From NCBI RefSeq assembly GCF_005146945.1, contig NZ_SWMS01000021.1:49853-113852 (forward strand): a stretch of 64,000 bases of DNA, read 5' to 3'. Below, piece after piece: positions 51,119 through 60,395 of the stretch. The DNA is from Prauserella endophytica (GTDB lineage Bacteria > Actinomycetota > Actinomycetes > Mycobacteriales > Pseudonocardiaceae). A program made the translations under genes and the position numbers. The notes under the pieces were generated by a model. The model saw only the letters and a program-made list of their open reading frames with translations. It had not been told where the DNA came from and ran no database searches. Every line of letters starts with the position of its first letter. The first letter of the stretch is position 1.

Positions 51119-52594
51119 ATGGCCCGCTCCCCGCTCCCGTCCGTACCCAGCCGGCTGCTCGATGTCGAGGTCGGCGACACCGCGCGCAAGGGGGAGCCGC
51201 TCGCCGCGGTGCTCACCCCTGACGGCGAGTCCCCGTACGCCGACGTCGCCGACCGGTTGCGCGCGACCGGCAAGGCGGGCGAGGTGCACGTGGTGCCCGG
51301 TGACGAGGGGCCGAGGTGGCTCGTCGGCGTCGGCGACGGCACGGAGAAGCAGTACCGCGCGGCTGGGGCGGCGTTCATCCGCGCGGCCAACTCGTTCGCG
51401 GAGGCGGAGTCGAACGCGGGCCGCAAGGTTCCGAAGCGCGTTCTGGTCCAGCTCCCGGCCGACGTCGGCTCCGAGCGGTACGCGGCGTTCGCGACGGGCG
51501 CGCTGCTCGGCGGTTACCGCTACCGGGTCAGCTCCGAGGAGCCGAAGGCGAGCGTGCGCGCGGTGCGCCTGCTGACCACGGACCAGCGCGCCGTGCTCGC
51601 GCACGAGGACGCCGTGAACAGGGCGCGCGAGCTGGCGGCCTCCTCCGCGCTGGCCCGCGACCTCGCCAACACCCCGGCGAACGTCAAGAACCCCGCGTGG
51701 CTGGCCGGCGTGGCCGAGCAGGCCGCGGACGACGTCCCCGGGCTCTCGGTCACCGTGCGGGACGAGGAGTGGCTGACGGCGCAGGGCTTTGGCGGCGTGC
51801 TCGCGGTGGGCGGCGGCTCGGCGAGCCCGCCGAGGCTGATCGAGCTGAGCCACCGGCCGCGCGGGGCCACCACACACCTGCTGCTGGTCGGCAAGGGCAT
51901 CACGTTCGACACCGGCGGCATCTCGATCAAGCCGGCCGAGGGCATGCACCTCATGCGCACCGACATGTCCGGCGGTGGCGCGGTGATCGCCGCGATGCGG
52001 GCGATCGCGGCACTCCGGCTCGGCGTGCGCGTGACGGGTCTCGTGCCAGCAGCGGAGAACCACGTGTCGGGCTCGTCCTACCGGCCGGGCGACGTGGTGC
52101 GGCACTACGGCGGGCGCACCACGGAGGTCGCCAACACCGACGCCGAGGGCAGGATGGTGCTGGCCGACGCGATCGCCTACGGCGTGCAGCGGTACCGGCC
52201 GGACGCCGTGGTGGACGTCGCGACGCTGACGGGAGCGATGAAGGTGGCGCTCGGCCTGCGCACCGGCGGGCTCTTCGCCACCGACGACGAGCTGGCCGAG
52301 CGCGTGCGGGCCGCGGGGGAGCGGGCGGGCGAACAGTGGTGGCGGATGCCGCTGCTTGAGGACCACGCCGCCGACGTGCGCAGCGACATCGCCGACGTCC
52401 GGCAGGCGCCGCCCGGGCCTGGCGGGATCACCGCCGCGCTGTTCCTGCGTGAGTTCACCGCGGGCCTGCCGTGGGCGCACCTGGATATCGCCGGCCCGGC
52501 GCGTTCGGAGAAGAACTACGACGAGGTGGTGCCAGGCGGCACCGGCTTCGCGGCGCGCACGCTGGTCGAGCTGGCCGCGTCCTACGGCACCTGA
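51119..52594 (+). CDS. pepA: Leucyl aminopeptidase, M17 family
   Basis: A 491-residue cytosolic aminopeptidase. The M17 signature NTDAEGRM is at 339-346; the other metal and catalytic residues lie in GKGITFDTGGISIK (259-271) and TDMSGGGAV. The N-terminal domain (about 1-160) is the less conserved hexamerisation part. It trims N-terminal residues from peptides and may take part in glutathione or mycothiol-conjugate turnover. ATG 51119. Its 3' end overlaps the convergent LysR gene by 13 bp. Confidence 0.95.
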   Translation: MARSPLPSVPSRLLDVEVGDTARKGEPLAAVLTPDGESPYADVADRLRATGKAGEVHVVPGDEGPRWLVGVGDGTEKQYRAAGAAFIRAANSFAEAESNAGRKVPKRVLVQLPADVGSERYAAFATGALLGGYRYRVSSEEPKASVRAVRLLTTDQRAVLAHEDAVNRARELAASSALARDLANTPANVKNPAWLAGVAEQAADDVPGLSVTVRDEEWLTAQGFGGVLAVGGGSASPPRLIELSHRPRGATTHLLLVGKGITFDTGGISIKPAEGMHLMRTDMSGGGAVIAAMRAIAALRLGVRVTGLVPAAENHVSGSSYRPGDVVRHYGGRTTEVANTDAEGRMVLADAIAYGVQRYRPDAVVDVATLTGAMKVALGLRTGGLFATDDELAERVRAAGERAGEQWWRMPLLEDHAADVRSDIADVRQAPPGPGGITAALFLREFTAGLPWAHLDIAGPARSEKNYDEVVPGGTGFAARTLVELAASYGT

Positions 52595-53496
52595 GCCCGT
52601 TCGCGTACGAAGTTCCGGAACGCCGCCACGGCGGGTGGCAGCGGGTAGCCGACCGGCCACACGAGGCCGATCGCGCGCGTGACCCTCGGCGCGAGCGGCA
52701 CCTCGGCGACGCCAGCCGGGGTGCCCGGCTCGAACTTCGGCAGCAGCGCCACGCCGAGTCCCGCGGCGACCAGGCCGCGCACGGTGTCCGACTCCTGCCC
52801 CTCGAACGCGATCGTCGGCGTGAACCCGGCGCGGCGGCACAGGTCGTCGGTGATGGTGCGCAGGCCGTAGCCGTGTTCGAGCATCACGAAGTCCTCGTCG
52901 GCGAGGTCGGTCATGCGCACGAGGCGCCGGCCGGCGAGGCGGTGCCCTGCCGGGACCGACACGAACAGCTCCTCCTCGGCGAGCGTGACGGCCTCGACGT
53001 CGGCCTCCTCTGGCGGCGGTGCGACAAGGGCGAGGTCGATCGTGCCCGCGCGGAGCCGGTCGACGATCTCCTGCCGCGAGCCCTGGACGAGGCTGAACCG
53101 GGCGTGCGGGTACGCGGCACGGAAGTCGCGGAGCAGTCCGGGCACGAGCGAGCGGCCGAGCAGATGCAGGAAGCCGAGTTCGACGTGCCCGCGTTCCGGG
53201 TCGATCTCCTCGCGGACCTGGCGGACGCCGCCCGCGAGCACGTCGAGCGCGCGGTCGGCGGCTTCGGCCAGCAGCTCACCCGCGCGTGTCAGCCGGATGC
53301 CGCGACCTTCCGGGACGATCACCGGAGCGCCGAGGCGCTCGCCGAGTGCGGCGAGGCGCCGGCTGGCCGTGGGCTGCGGGATGCCGAGCTCCTGTGCCGC
53401 GCGGGTGACGTTGCGAGTGAGCCTCAGCACGCGCAGCAGTGGCGCGTGCGCGGCGAGCTCGGCCGTGAGCGGGGCGTCTGTCGATTCATCCGGCAC
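52582..53496 (-). CDS. LysR family transcription regulator
   Basis: A 304-residue LysR regulator. The helix-turn-helix reads LLRVLRLTRNVTRAAQELGIPQPTASRRLAALGERLG (about 20-56), followed by a linker and an effector domain (about 95-300) with GHVELGFLHLLG and FEGQESDTVRGLVAAGLGVALLP. It is divergent from the MFS transporter (63 bp), which is its most likely target. GTG or ATG 53496 start. The 3' end overlaps pepA. Confidence 0.93.
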   Translation of the reverse strand: MPDESTDAPLTAELAAHAPLLRVLRLTRNVTRAAQELGIPQPTASRRLAALGERLGAPVIVPEGRGIRLTRAGELLAEAADRALDVLAGGVRQVREEIDPERGHVELGFLHLLGRSLVPGLLRDFRAAYPHARFSLVQGSRQEIVDRLRAGTIDLALVAPPPEEADVEAVTLAEEELFVSVPAGHRLAGRRLVRMTDLADEDFVMLEHGYGLRTITDDLCRRAGFTPTIAFEGQESDTVRGLVAAGLGVALLPKFEPGTPAGVAEVPLAPRVTRAIGLVWPVGYPLPPAVAAFRNFVRERAQVP

Positions 53497-53559
53497 GGTA
53501 TGGATTATCGCTCATCCGCGCATTGGACGTATTGATTGCCGGTGCTTAGCGTCGCCGGA

Positions 53560-54819
53560 GTGGTGACGTTGGCGCGGGAACGCGCGGTCGGGACCCGCTG
53601 GGTCAGCCTGGCGACGGCGGCGGCGGGCGTGTGCTCGTTCGCGCTGCTCTACGCGCCGCAGCCGCTGCTGCCGCAGCTGGCGGCGGAGTTCGGACTCGAC
53701 CCCGGCAGGGCGTCGCTGGCGGTGAGCGTCGCGACGGGAGCGCTCGCGATCGCGGTGCTGCCGATCGCGGTGCTCTCGGAGCTGGTCGGGCGGCGCCCGA
53801 TCATCGTCGCGTCGGTGCTCGCGTCGGCCGCTCTCGGACTGGCGCTGCCGTTCGCGCCGTCGTTCGAGGTCCTGCTCGCGCTGCGGGTGCTGCAGGGCAT
53901 CGCGATCGCGGGCTTCCCCGGCGTGGCCGCCGCGTACCTGGCGGAGCAGCTCGGCAGGACCGGCGTCGCGGCGGCGGTCGGGATGATGATCGCGGGCAAC
54001 ACCATCGGCGGCATGGCGGGCAGGCTGGCGAGCGGGTTCACCACGGACCGGCTCGGGTGGCACGGCGCACTCGCCGCGGTCGCGGTACTGGCCCTGCTCT
54101 GCGCGCTACTCACCGTGTTCACCTTGCCGCGCAGCCCCCGTTCGCGTAGGGAGCAAGGGAGCTTTACTACCGCGAAACGAGAGCAAAGCTCCCTTGCTCC
54201 CCAAGAGACGGGGTGGGGGAGGTTGCGGAGCGTGTTCGCCGGGATCGGGTCGGCACTGCGGAAGCCGGTGCTGCTCGCCCAGTACGCGGTCGCCCTGCTC
54301 GCCATGGGGTCCTTCGTCGCGCTCTACAACGCCGCCGGGTTCCGCCTCACCGCCGAGCCGCTCGGGCTCAGCCCCGCGATCGCCTCGCTGATCTTCCTCG
54401 CCTACGCGCTCGGCTCGGTGTCGTCCGCGACGGCGGGCAGGCTCGTCCACCGGCTCGGCCGCCGCCGCTCCCTGCTACTCGGCCTCTCCGCGACGATTGC
54501 GGGCACCCTGCTGACGCTGCCCGACTCGCTGCCGCTCGTCGTCGCCGGATTCCTGCTGCTCACGGCCGGGTTCTTCGCGGCGCACGCCGTCGCCAACGGG
54601 TGGGCCGCCGCGGAGGCGCCCGAAGGGGCGCGCGGCCAGACCGGCGGCATCTACACGCTCGCCTACTACCTCGGCAGCAGCGTTGGCGGCACCCTCGGCA
54701 GCGTCGTCTACGGCCACGCGGGGTGGGGCTGGCTCGTCGCCGTCGTCACCGCGTGGCTGGCGCTCGCGATGCTCAGCTGCCTACCGCGGCCGCGAGCAGC
54801 CCGTTCCCGACCGGGATGA
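53560..54819 (+). CDS. MFS transporter, YnfM-like
   Basis: A 419-residue twelve-helix major facilitator. The first helix loop has YAPQPLLPQLAAEFGL, loop 2-3 has ELVGRRPIIVAS and motif C lies near GNTIGGMAGRLASG, a pattern of YnfM/AraJ-like exporters. GTG 53560 (or 53563) is taken as start. The central cytoplasmic loop between helices 6 and 7 is encoded by a long palindrome (54149-54201) that keeps the frame. It is divergent from LysR. The end overlaps the convergent methyltransferase by 47 bp. Confidence 0.88.
   Translation: MVTLARERAVGTRWVSLATAAAGVCSFALLYAPQPLLPQLAAEFGLDPGRASLAVSVATGALAIAVLPIAVLSELVGRRPIIVASVLASAALGLALPFAPSFEVLLALRVLQGIAIAGFPGVAAAYLAEQLGRTGVAAAVGMMIAGNTIGGMAGRLASGFTTDRLGWHGALAAVAVLALLCALLTVFTLPRSPRSRREQGSFTTAKREQSSLAPQETGWGRLRSVFAGIGSALRKPVLLAQYAVALLAMGSFVALYNAAGFRLTAEPLGLSPAIASLIFLAYALGSVSSATAGRLVHRLGRRRSLLLGLSATIAGTLLTLPDSLPLVVAGFLLLTAGFFAAHAVANGWAAAEAPEGARGQTGGIYTLAYYLGSSVGGTLGSVVYGHAGWGWLVAVVTAWLALAMLSCLPRPRAARSRPG
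54149..54201. repeat. Palindrome inserted in frame in the MFS gene
   Basis: GGGAGCAAGGGAGCTTT (54149-54165) pairs perfectly with AAAGCTCCCTTGCTCCC (54185-54201) across 19 bp. It codes for the loop REQGSFTTAKREQSSLAPQ between transporter helices 6 and 7. Similar long-arm palindromes lie elsewhere in the window between genes; this copy lies inside one. Confidence 0.92.
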
Positions 54820-55423
54820 TCGCCGGGCGCAGCCGCTCGTCCTCGCGCACCGCCCTCGCCACCTCGCGCAGCGCCAGCAGCTCGGGGTCCCGTCGCGCCG
54901 GGTCGCCGAGCCTGCCGCCGACCAGCACGTTGTGGAACACGATCACGCCGCCCGGCCGCAGCAGCTGCACGCCGAGGTCGAAGTAGCCGGGATACTCCAC
55001 CCGGGCCGCGTCGGCGAACACCATGTCGTAGCCACCCGAGGTCAGCCTCGGCAGCACGTCGAGTGCTTTGCCCATGATCAGCCGCATGCGCCCCGGCGGG
55101 AACCCCGCGTCGAGGAACACCCTGCGCGCCGAGCGATGGAACTCCGGTTCGAGGTCGATCGTCGTCAGCACCCCGTCCGCGGCCATGCCTCTCAGCAGGT
55201 GCAGGCCGCTCACGCCGGTGCCCGTCCCGATCTCCACGACGGCTCTGGCCTGCAGCGTCGCGGCGAGGAAGCCCAGCGCGGCGCCGGTCGCGCACGACAC
55301 CGGCAGGCAGCCGAGCTCCTCGGCGCGCGCCCGCGTGGCGGCGAGAAGCTCGTCGTCGGGGAGGTAGCTCTCGACGAAGTCGCCGAGGTCCACCGGCCCC
55401 GTGATGCTCGTCTCGGAGTTCAC
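54773..55423 (-). CDS. O-methyltransferase
   Basis: A 216-residue class I SAM-dependent O-methyltransferase of the caffeoyl-CoA/catechol type (Rv1220c-like, also next to sigE). The SAM site is AVVEIGTGTGVSGLHLLRGM; metal and catalytic residues lie in MVFADAARVEYPGYFDLG and FHNVLVGG. Substrate unknown. GTG or ATG 55423. It overlaps the end of the MFS gene. Divergent from sigE with about 180 bp between. Confidence 0.9.
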   Translation of the reverse strand: MNSETSITGPVDLGDFVESYLPDDELLAATRARAEELGCLPVSCATGAALGFLAATLQARAVVEIGTGTGVSGLHLLRGMAADGVLTTIDLEPEFHRSARRVFLDAGFPPGRMRLIMGKALDVLPRLTSGGYDMVFADAARVEYPGYFDLGVQLLRPGGVIVFHNVLVGGRLGDPARRDPELLALREVARAVREDERLRPAIIPVGNGLLAAAVGS

Positions 55424-55478
55424 GCGCAGAGGTTAGCGCGGCAGCCCCGGCGACTCGGTCAACCACGCTGAACCATCT

Positions 55479-55506
55479 TCTCAGGCTGCTCTCAGACGCA
55501 TCTCAC
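55479..55506. promoter_or_regulatory. Three TCTCAG/TCTCAC half-sites at 11-bp spacing upstream of sigE
   Basis: TCTCAG at 55479-55484, TCTCAG at 55490-55495 and TCTCAC at 55501-55506 are spaced exactly 11 bp. Such tandem half-sites are typical of OmpR-family response regulators and resemble MprA boxes that control sigE in mycobacteria. A direct assignment to MprA is inference. Confidence 0.5.
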
Positions 55507-55546
55507 TAGAACCATAAGGAAGCACGGAAAACTACGTCCCAAGGAT

Positions 55547-55573
55547 GGGAACACTCCACGCAGCCGCTGCGTT
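55547..55573 (+). promoter_or_regulatory. Probable SigE-dependent promoter of sigE
   Basis: GGGAAC at 55547-55552 and CGTT at 55570-55573 (GGAAC-N18-GTT) match the ECF sigma-E/sigma-H promoter pattern. It would start transcription about 20 bp before the sigE ATG at 55603 and points to autoregulation. Confidence 0.65.
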
Positions 55574-55602
55574 GGGCAGGGTGAGTAAGGGGGAGCAGGC
55601 CG

Positions 55603-56241
55603 ATGGAGGTGCCTCAGCTGTCGCGAAACAGCACGCAGACCGCGCCGAAGCCGACCGATGCCGAGGTGGCAGAGCCAGCCATGGTGAGCGCCGCGGGCGA
55701 TCAGGGGGACGCCGCGTGGACGCCGCCGTCGTGGGACGAGGTCGTGCGCGAGCACGCCGACCGCGTCTACCGGCTGGCCTACCGCCTCACGGGCAACACA
55801 CACGACGCCGAGGACCTCACCCAGGAGACGTTCATCCGGGTGTTCCGCTCGCTCGCGTCGTACAAGCCCGGGACGTTCGAGGGCTGGCTGCACCGCATCA
55901 CCACCAACCTGTTCCTGGACATGGCACGGCGCCGCTCGCGCGTGCGCATGGAGGGACTGCCCGACGACACCGACCGCATCGTCGGTGACGACCCGAGCCC
56001 CGAGCAGGTCTACTCCGAGACGCACCTGGACCCGGACCTGCAGGCCGCGCTCGACGACCTGCCTCCGGAGTTCCGCGCCGCCGTCGTGCTGTGCGACGTC
56101 GAAGGCCTTTCGTACGAGGAGATCGGCGCGACCCTCGGGGTTAAGCTCGGCACCGTGCGCAGCAGGATTCACCGCGGCCGCCAGGCACTGAAGGCCTCCC
56201 TGGAGCGTCGCCGCGCGCTCAAGTTGGAGGCCACGGTATGA
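55603..56241 (+). CDS. sigE: ECF sigma factor SigE
   Basis: A 212-residue ECF sigma factor for envelope stress. Region 2 reads [34 protein letters not shown] and region 4 has [42 protein letters not shown] 45-residue N-terminal extension precedes region 2. GGGGGAG lies before ATG 55603. It is followed by rseA with a 4-bp overlap, then htrA and tatB, the mycobacterial order. It likely transcribes itself and envelope-protection genes. (Motifs are given as landmarks.). Confidence 0.95.
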   Translation: MEVPQLSRNSTQTAPKPTDAEVAEPAMVSAAGDQGDAAWTPPSWDEVVREHADRVYRLAYRLTGNTHDAEDLTQETFIRVFRSLASYKPGTFEGWLHRITTNLFLDMARRRSRVRMEGLPDDTDRIVGDDPSPEQVYSETHLDPDLQAALDDLPPEFRAAVVLCDVEGLSYEEIGATLGVKLGTVRSRIHRGRQALKASLERRRALKLEATV

Positions 56242-56921
56242 CGGAACACCGGGGGTGGGGGCTCCCCGAGTCGCACCTGTTGCCGGACGCGGTGGTCGCG
56301 TTCGTCGACAGGGAGCTGTCGCTGGGCGCCCACGAGCGCGCCGCGGCACACATCGCCCGGTGTCCGGGCTGCGCGGCCGACGTACGCGCGCAGCGGCAGG
56401 CTCGTTCTGCCGTGCAGCACGCACAGGCTCCCTCGATGTCGCCCGGGTTCCTCGCGAGCCTGCGCTCGATACCGGAGCACACCGACATCACCACCACGCC
56501 GGACAACCTCGCGATCACTGACGACGGCCAGCTCGTCGCCATTCAGCGGCCCGAGCGCGTCGCCGGCCTCCGTAACGGCCTGCCCAGCGGTTCGCTGGGC
56601 AGCTCGGCGCCACTGGGCAGCTCGGCCAATGTGCTGGGCAGTGGCGCACGTCTCGGCTCCTCCCGGCGCCGCGCGGCGCAGGGCGCCGGCGTCGTCGTGT
56701 CCGGTCTGGTGCTGAGCGCGCTCGCGCTCGTCGCCACGGTCGGCGCCGACGACCCCGACAGCGAGCAGGGCGGCACCGCGCCCGCTGGTGTCCTTCGGGC
56801 CCAGTTCGGCAACGGCCCCGCCCCGACGCCGACCACCACAAGCGTCAGCACGACCGCACCGGCGCCGGCACCGGCACTGAGCACCACCCAGGCCGCCGCG
56901 CCGATGGAAGGTCCGCGCTGA
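56238..56921 (+). CDS. rseA: Anti-sigma factor RseA
   Basis: A 227-residue membrane anti-sigma factor that holds SigE until stress. The zinc anti-sigma motif H-x3-C-x2-C is H38, C42, C45 (HIARCPGC). One membrane helix lies at about 149-169, then a short Pro/Thr-rich extracellular tail. A Gly-Ser-rich repeat (LGSS, about 117-140) precedes the helix. The start overlaps the sigE stop by 4 bp, so both are made together. Release probably involves oxidation of the cysteines or proteolysis. Confidence 0.92.
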   Translation: MTEHRGWGLPESHLLPDAVVAFVDRELSLGAHERAAAHIARCPGCAADVRAQRQARSAVQHAQAPSMSPGFLASLRSIPEHTDITTTPDNLAITDDGQLVAIQRPERVAGLRNGLPSGSLGSSAPLGSSANVLGSGARLGSSRRRAAQGAGVVVSGLVLSALALVATVGADDPDSEQGGTAPAGVLRAQFGNGPAPTPTTTSVSTTAPAPAPALSTTQAAAPMEGPR

Positions 56922-57031
56922 GCAACACCCACTTCACTGTGGGGGCGGCAGAATTCGAGTGCTGAGCTCGGCGCGTAGGGTCGCCTCGAGCAACCACGCA
57001 CCGAGCACTGAAGCCGTCTGTCTGTCGGGGA

Positions 57032-58564
57032 ATGATGAACCAGCCACCGAACCCGCCCGAGGAGGAACCCGGCGAGCAGGGCCCGCGGCTGCGGCCCCGG
57101 CCCATCGCGCGTCCCTCCGTTGATCCGGCACTCGCCGCGACGTTCGGCAGGCCGCGCGGGGTCGAAGGTCCCTTCGACAAGCTCTACACCCCCGACACCG
57201 CCAGCCACCGCAACGGCGGCGCCGCCAAGCCGCCGCCCCCCGAATCGCTGGCCGAGGCGTTCGGCAAGCCGCCCGGCTCGGAGAGCGTGGTTCTCCAGCG
57301 GCCACCGGACGACAACGGTGCCCGCCCCGGCCAGGAACCTGACGAGCCGCTGTGGTCGTCGTCGCGAGACCCGTGGCGCGACCCCGGCTCCGGCGCGGTG
57401 CTCGGCGGCCCCGCGGTGCTCGCGGAGGACGACGAGCCCGACGACGAGGAACGCCCGCGCGGAGCGCTGCTGAGCCTTCCCGAGGTGCTGTTCGGCCGCC
57501 GTGTCAAGCCCACCGCGCTCGCCCTGCTCGGGGTGATCGCCCTGCTGGTCGGCGCGGTAGGCGGGCTCGTCGGCTGGGGCCTGGCGAGCGCGGGCGACTC
57601 GCTGACCGGCGAGCTCAACATCGCCGAGGCCGAGGCCGGCAGGGAGCGGGCCGCCGGCTCGATCGCCGACATAGCGAAACGAGTGTCGCCCGCCGTCGTT
57701 TCCATCGAGGTCAAGTCCGGGCAGTCGGGCGGCTTCGGCTCCGGTGTCGTGATCGACCCGCAGGGCTACGTCGTCACCAACAACCACGTGGTCTCGCAGG
57801 CGACGCGCGACGAGGAGGCCGAGATCACGGCCGTGTTCATCGACGGCACCAGGGCGAAGGCCGAGATCGTCGGCACGGACCCCAAGACCGACCTCGCGGT
57901 GATCAAGGTGAGCGTCTCGAACCCCGTGGTGATCGAGATCGGCAAGTCCTCCGAGCTGGCGCCAGGGGACGCGGTGGTGGCCGTCGGCTCGCCGTTCGGC
58001 CTGGAGAACACCGTCACCGAGGGCATCGTCAGCGCACTGGACCGCCCCGTCACGGCGCCGGGCGAGAACGGCGACCCTCCGGTCACCTACGACGCGATCC
58101 AGACCGACGCCGCGATCAACCCCGGCAACTCCGGCGGCGCGCTGGTGGACTCGACCGGTGCCCTCGTCGGCATCAACTCCCTGATCCGCACCGTCGGCAC
58201 CGGTGGTGAGGGCGGCAGCATCGGCCTCGGTTTCGCGATCCCGGTGGACCAGGCCATGCGGATCAGCGAGGCTCTCGTGCGCGACGGCAAGGTCAACCAC
58301 GCCGACCTGGGCGTCAACGCGTCGTCCGTCGCGGCCAACACCTCCGAGGGCGCGCAGATCCAGAACGTGGTCGACGGCGGCCCGGCTTCGAGGGCCGGTA
58401 TCAAGGAAGGCGACGTGATCACGAAGGTCGGAGACCGCCAGGTGCGCAACGCCGCCGAGCTGACCGTCGCCGTCCGGGAGCACGACATCGGGGAGGTCGT
58501 GCCGATCCGGGTGGTCCGTAACGGTCGTCCCCTTACCGTCGACGTCACCTTGGGTTCAGACTAA
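57032..58564 (+). CDS. htrA: HtrA/DegP-type serine protease
   Basis: A 510-residue S1C protease anchored in the membrane. A long, proline-rich cytoplasmic N-terminus (about 1-160) precedes the membrane helix (about 161-184). The extracellular trypsin-like domain carries the triad H252 (NNHVVS), D288 (KTDLAV) and S367 (GNSGGAL). A PDZ domain follows (about 420-500). It degrades or refolds damaged envelope proteins in the SigE response. Start at one of two adjacent ATGs, 57032 or 57035. Downstream of rseA by 110 bp. Confidence 0.94.
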   Translation: MMNQPPNPPEEEPGEQGPRLRPRPIARPSVDPALAATFGRPRGVEGPFDKLYTPDTASHRNGGAAKPPPPESLAEAFGKPPGSESVVLQRPPDDNGARPGQEPDEPLWSSSRDPWRDPGSGAVLGGPAVLAEDDEPDDEERPRGALLSLPEVLFGRRVKPTALALLGVIALLVGAVGGLVGWGLASAGDSLTGELNIAEAEAGRERAAGSIADIAKRVSPAVVSIEVKSGQSGGFGSGVVIDPQGYVVTNNHVVSQATRDEEAEITAVFIDGTRAKAEIVGTDPKTDLAVIKVSVSNPVVIEIGKSSELAPGDAVVAVGSPFGLENTVTEGIVSALDRPVTAPGENGDPPVTYDAIQTDAAINPGNSGGALVDSTGALVGINSLIRTVGTGGEGGSIGLGFAIPVDQAMRISEALVRDGKVNHADLGVNASSVAANTSEGAQIQNVVDGGPASRAGIKEGDVITKVGDRQVRNAAELTVAVREHDIGEVVPIRVVRNGRPLTVDVTLGSD

Positions 58565-58605
58565 CGCGGTACGCTGGTCGCGACGGTTCCGAGGAGGTTC
58601 GCAGC

Positions 58606-59016
58606 GTGTTCGAAAACATCGGCTGGGGCGAGATCCTCGTCCTGCTCGTTGCCGCGTTGTTCATCCTCGGTCCCGAGCGGTTGCCCGAGGCGGCCGCCTG
58701 GCTCGGCCGGTCGGTGCGCAAGGTCAGGGACTTCGCCTCCGGCGCGCGCCAGCAGTTGCGCGACGAAATGGGTCCCGAGTTCGAGGAGTACCGCAAACCG
58801 ATCGAGGACCTCCGCTCGCTGCGCAACTTCGACCCGAAGCGCGCCGTGGCCCAGCACCTCTTCGACGGTGACCCGGACCCGCTCGGGCTGAACAACATCA
58901 ACGGCACCAACGGGCACTCGAACGGCTCGAACGGCAGCCACAAGGCGGCTGCCGCGCCCGCGCCGGAACCACTCAAGGCGGGCGAGAAGCCCCCGGTGGA
59001 CCCCGACGCCACGTAA
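58606..59016 (+). CDS. tatB: Sec-independent translocase protein TatB
   Basis: A 136-residue TatB. One N-terminal membrane helix (about 3-20) is followed by the hinge GPERLP and an amphipathic helix [20 protein letters not shown]. The tail is Asn/Gly/Ser rich and probably disordered. With TatA and TatC, elsewhere, it moves folded proteins across the membrane. GTG start with GGAGG upstream. Its place after htrA is as in mycobacteria. A repeat array follows. Confidence 0.94.
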   Translation: MFENIGWGEILVLLVAALFILGPERLPEAAAWLGRSVRKVRDFASGARQQLRDEMGPEFEEYRKPIEDLRSLRNFDPKRAVAQHLFDGDPDPLGLNNINGTNGHSNGSNGSHKAAAAPAPEPLKAGEKPPVDPDAT

Positions 59017-59249
59017 CCGCCTGCCTGCGAGTCCCCCGCTCGGGCGGGCGAGTTCCCCGCTGAGGCGGGCGAGTCCCCCGCTCGGGTGCGCGAGTTCCCC
59101 GCTCGGGTGCGCGAGTTCCCCGCTCGGGCGTGTGAGTTCCCCGCTCGTGCCCGCGAGTTCCGCGTTCGTGTCACCTCGTTCGAAGCACGAGCAGGAGACT
59201 CGCGGGGCCTGAGCAGAAAACTCGCGGGGCCTGAGCAGGCGACTCGCGG
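59017..59249. repeat. Mirror array of 21-bp repeats between tatB and mrp (array 3)
   Basis: About seven left units carry GCGAGTTCCCCGCTC or close variants at 21-bp spacing; three right units carry the complementary ACTCGC half-site. The array is asymmetric compared with array 2 but has the same half-site, period and place between convergent genes. It fills the whole 233-bp gap; no gene is present. Confidence 0.92.
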
Positions 59250-60395
59250 CTAGCGGCCGGCGGGGCTGACGTTCAGCATCATGCCGGCGAGGCCGCGGGC
59301 GCGGACCGTCAGCTTCTCGGCGGCGCCCTTGAGCACCTGCGACGCCGCGGCATCCGGCTCGGCGAGCACCAGGGGAGTTCCCGCGTCGCCCTGCTCGCGC
59401 AGGCGCGGGTCGAGCGGCACCTGGCCCAGCAGTGGGACCTCCGAGCCGACGGACTTCGACAGCGAGTCGGCCACGGTCTGGCCGCCGCCGGCACCGAAGA
59501 TCTCCATCCGCGAGCCGTCCGGGGTCTCCAGCCACGACATGTTCTCGATCACACCGGCGATCCGCTGACGCGTCTGCAGCGCGATCGCGCCAGCCCGCTC
59601 GGCCACCTCGGCCGCGGCCTGCTGCGGCGTTGTGACCACGAGGATCTCGGCGTTCGGGATCAGCTGGGCCACCGAGATCGCGATGTCACCGGTGCCCGGC
59701 GGGAGGTCCAGCAGCAGGATGTCCAGATCGCCCCAGAACACGTCCGCGAGGAACTGCTGCAGCGCGCGGTGCAGCATCGGACCACGCCACACCACCGGCG
59801 TGTTGCCGGGGGTGAACATGCCGATGGAGATCACCTTCACGCCGTGCGCCTGCGGCGGCATGATCATCTGCTCGACCTTGGTGGGCTTCTCGCCCGCCCC
59901 GAGCATGCGCGGCACCGAGTGCCCGTAGATGTCGGCGTCCACCACGCCGACCGAAAGCCCGCGCTCGGCCATCGCGACCGCGAGGTTCACCGTCACGCTC
60001 GACTTGCCGACGCCGCCCTTGCCGGACGCGACGCAGTACACCCTGGTCATCGAGCCGGGCTGGGCGAACGGGATCACCGGCTCCGCCGAGTCGCCGCGCA
60101 ACCGTTTGCGCAGTTCCGTGCGCTGCTCGTCGCTCATCACGTCGAGCTCTACATGGACGTCCGTGACACCCGGCAGCTTCGACACGGCCGCCGTGGTGTC
60201 GCGCGTGATGGTCTCCTTGAGCGGACAGCCTGCCACCGTGAGGTACACGGCGACGGTCACCGCACCGTCGTCGCCGACGGTGACGTCCTTGACCATGCCG
60301 AGCTCGGTGATCGGTTTGCGGATCTCCGGGTCGTGGACGTCGTTCAACGCAGTCCGGACGTCCTCGACGCTGGGGGTCTCTTGCGTAGTGGTCAC
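59250..60395 (-). CDS. mrp: Mrp/ApbC-type Fe-S cluster carrier ATPase
   Basis: A 381-residue P-loop ATPase. An N-terminal DUF59/MIP18 domain (about 8-90) precedes the ATPase, with CVASGKGGVGKSS (about 121-133) and VVDADIYGHSVPRML. It carries or loads iron-sulfur clusters. The C-terminal CxxC that holds the cluster in many relatives is absent, as in mycobacterial Mrp; the sequence there is NMSWLETPDG. GTG 60395 overlaps the DUF1003 stop by 4 bp. Last gene of a three-gene minus-strand operon. Confidence 0.93.
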   Translation of the reverse strand: MTTTQETPSVEDVRTALNDVHDPEIRKPITELGMVKDVTVGDDGAVTVAVYLTVAGCPLKETITRDTTAAVSKLPGVTDVHVELDVMSDEQRTELRKRLRGDSAEPVIPFAQPGSMTRVYCVASGKGGVGKSSVTVNLAVAMAERGLSVGVVDADIYGHSVPRMLGAGEKPTKVEQMIMPPQAHGVKVISIGMFTPGNTPVVWRGPMLHRALQQFLADVFWGDLDILLLDLPPGTGDIAISVAQLIPNAEILVVTTPQQAAAEVAERAGAIALQTRQRIAGVIENMSWLETPDGSRMEIFGAGGGQTVADSLSKSVGSEVPLLGQVPLDPRLREQGDAGTPLVLAEPDAAASQVLKGAAEKLTVRARGLAGMMLNVSPAGR

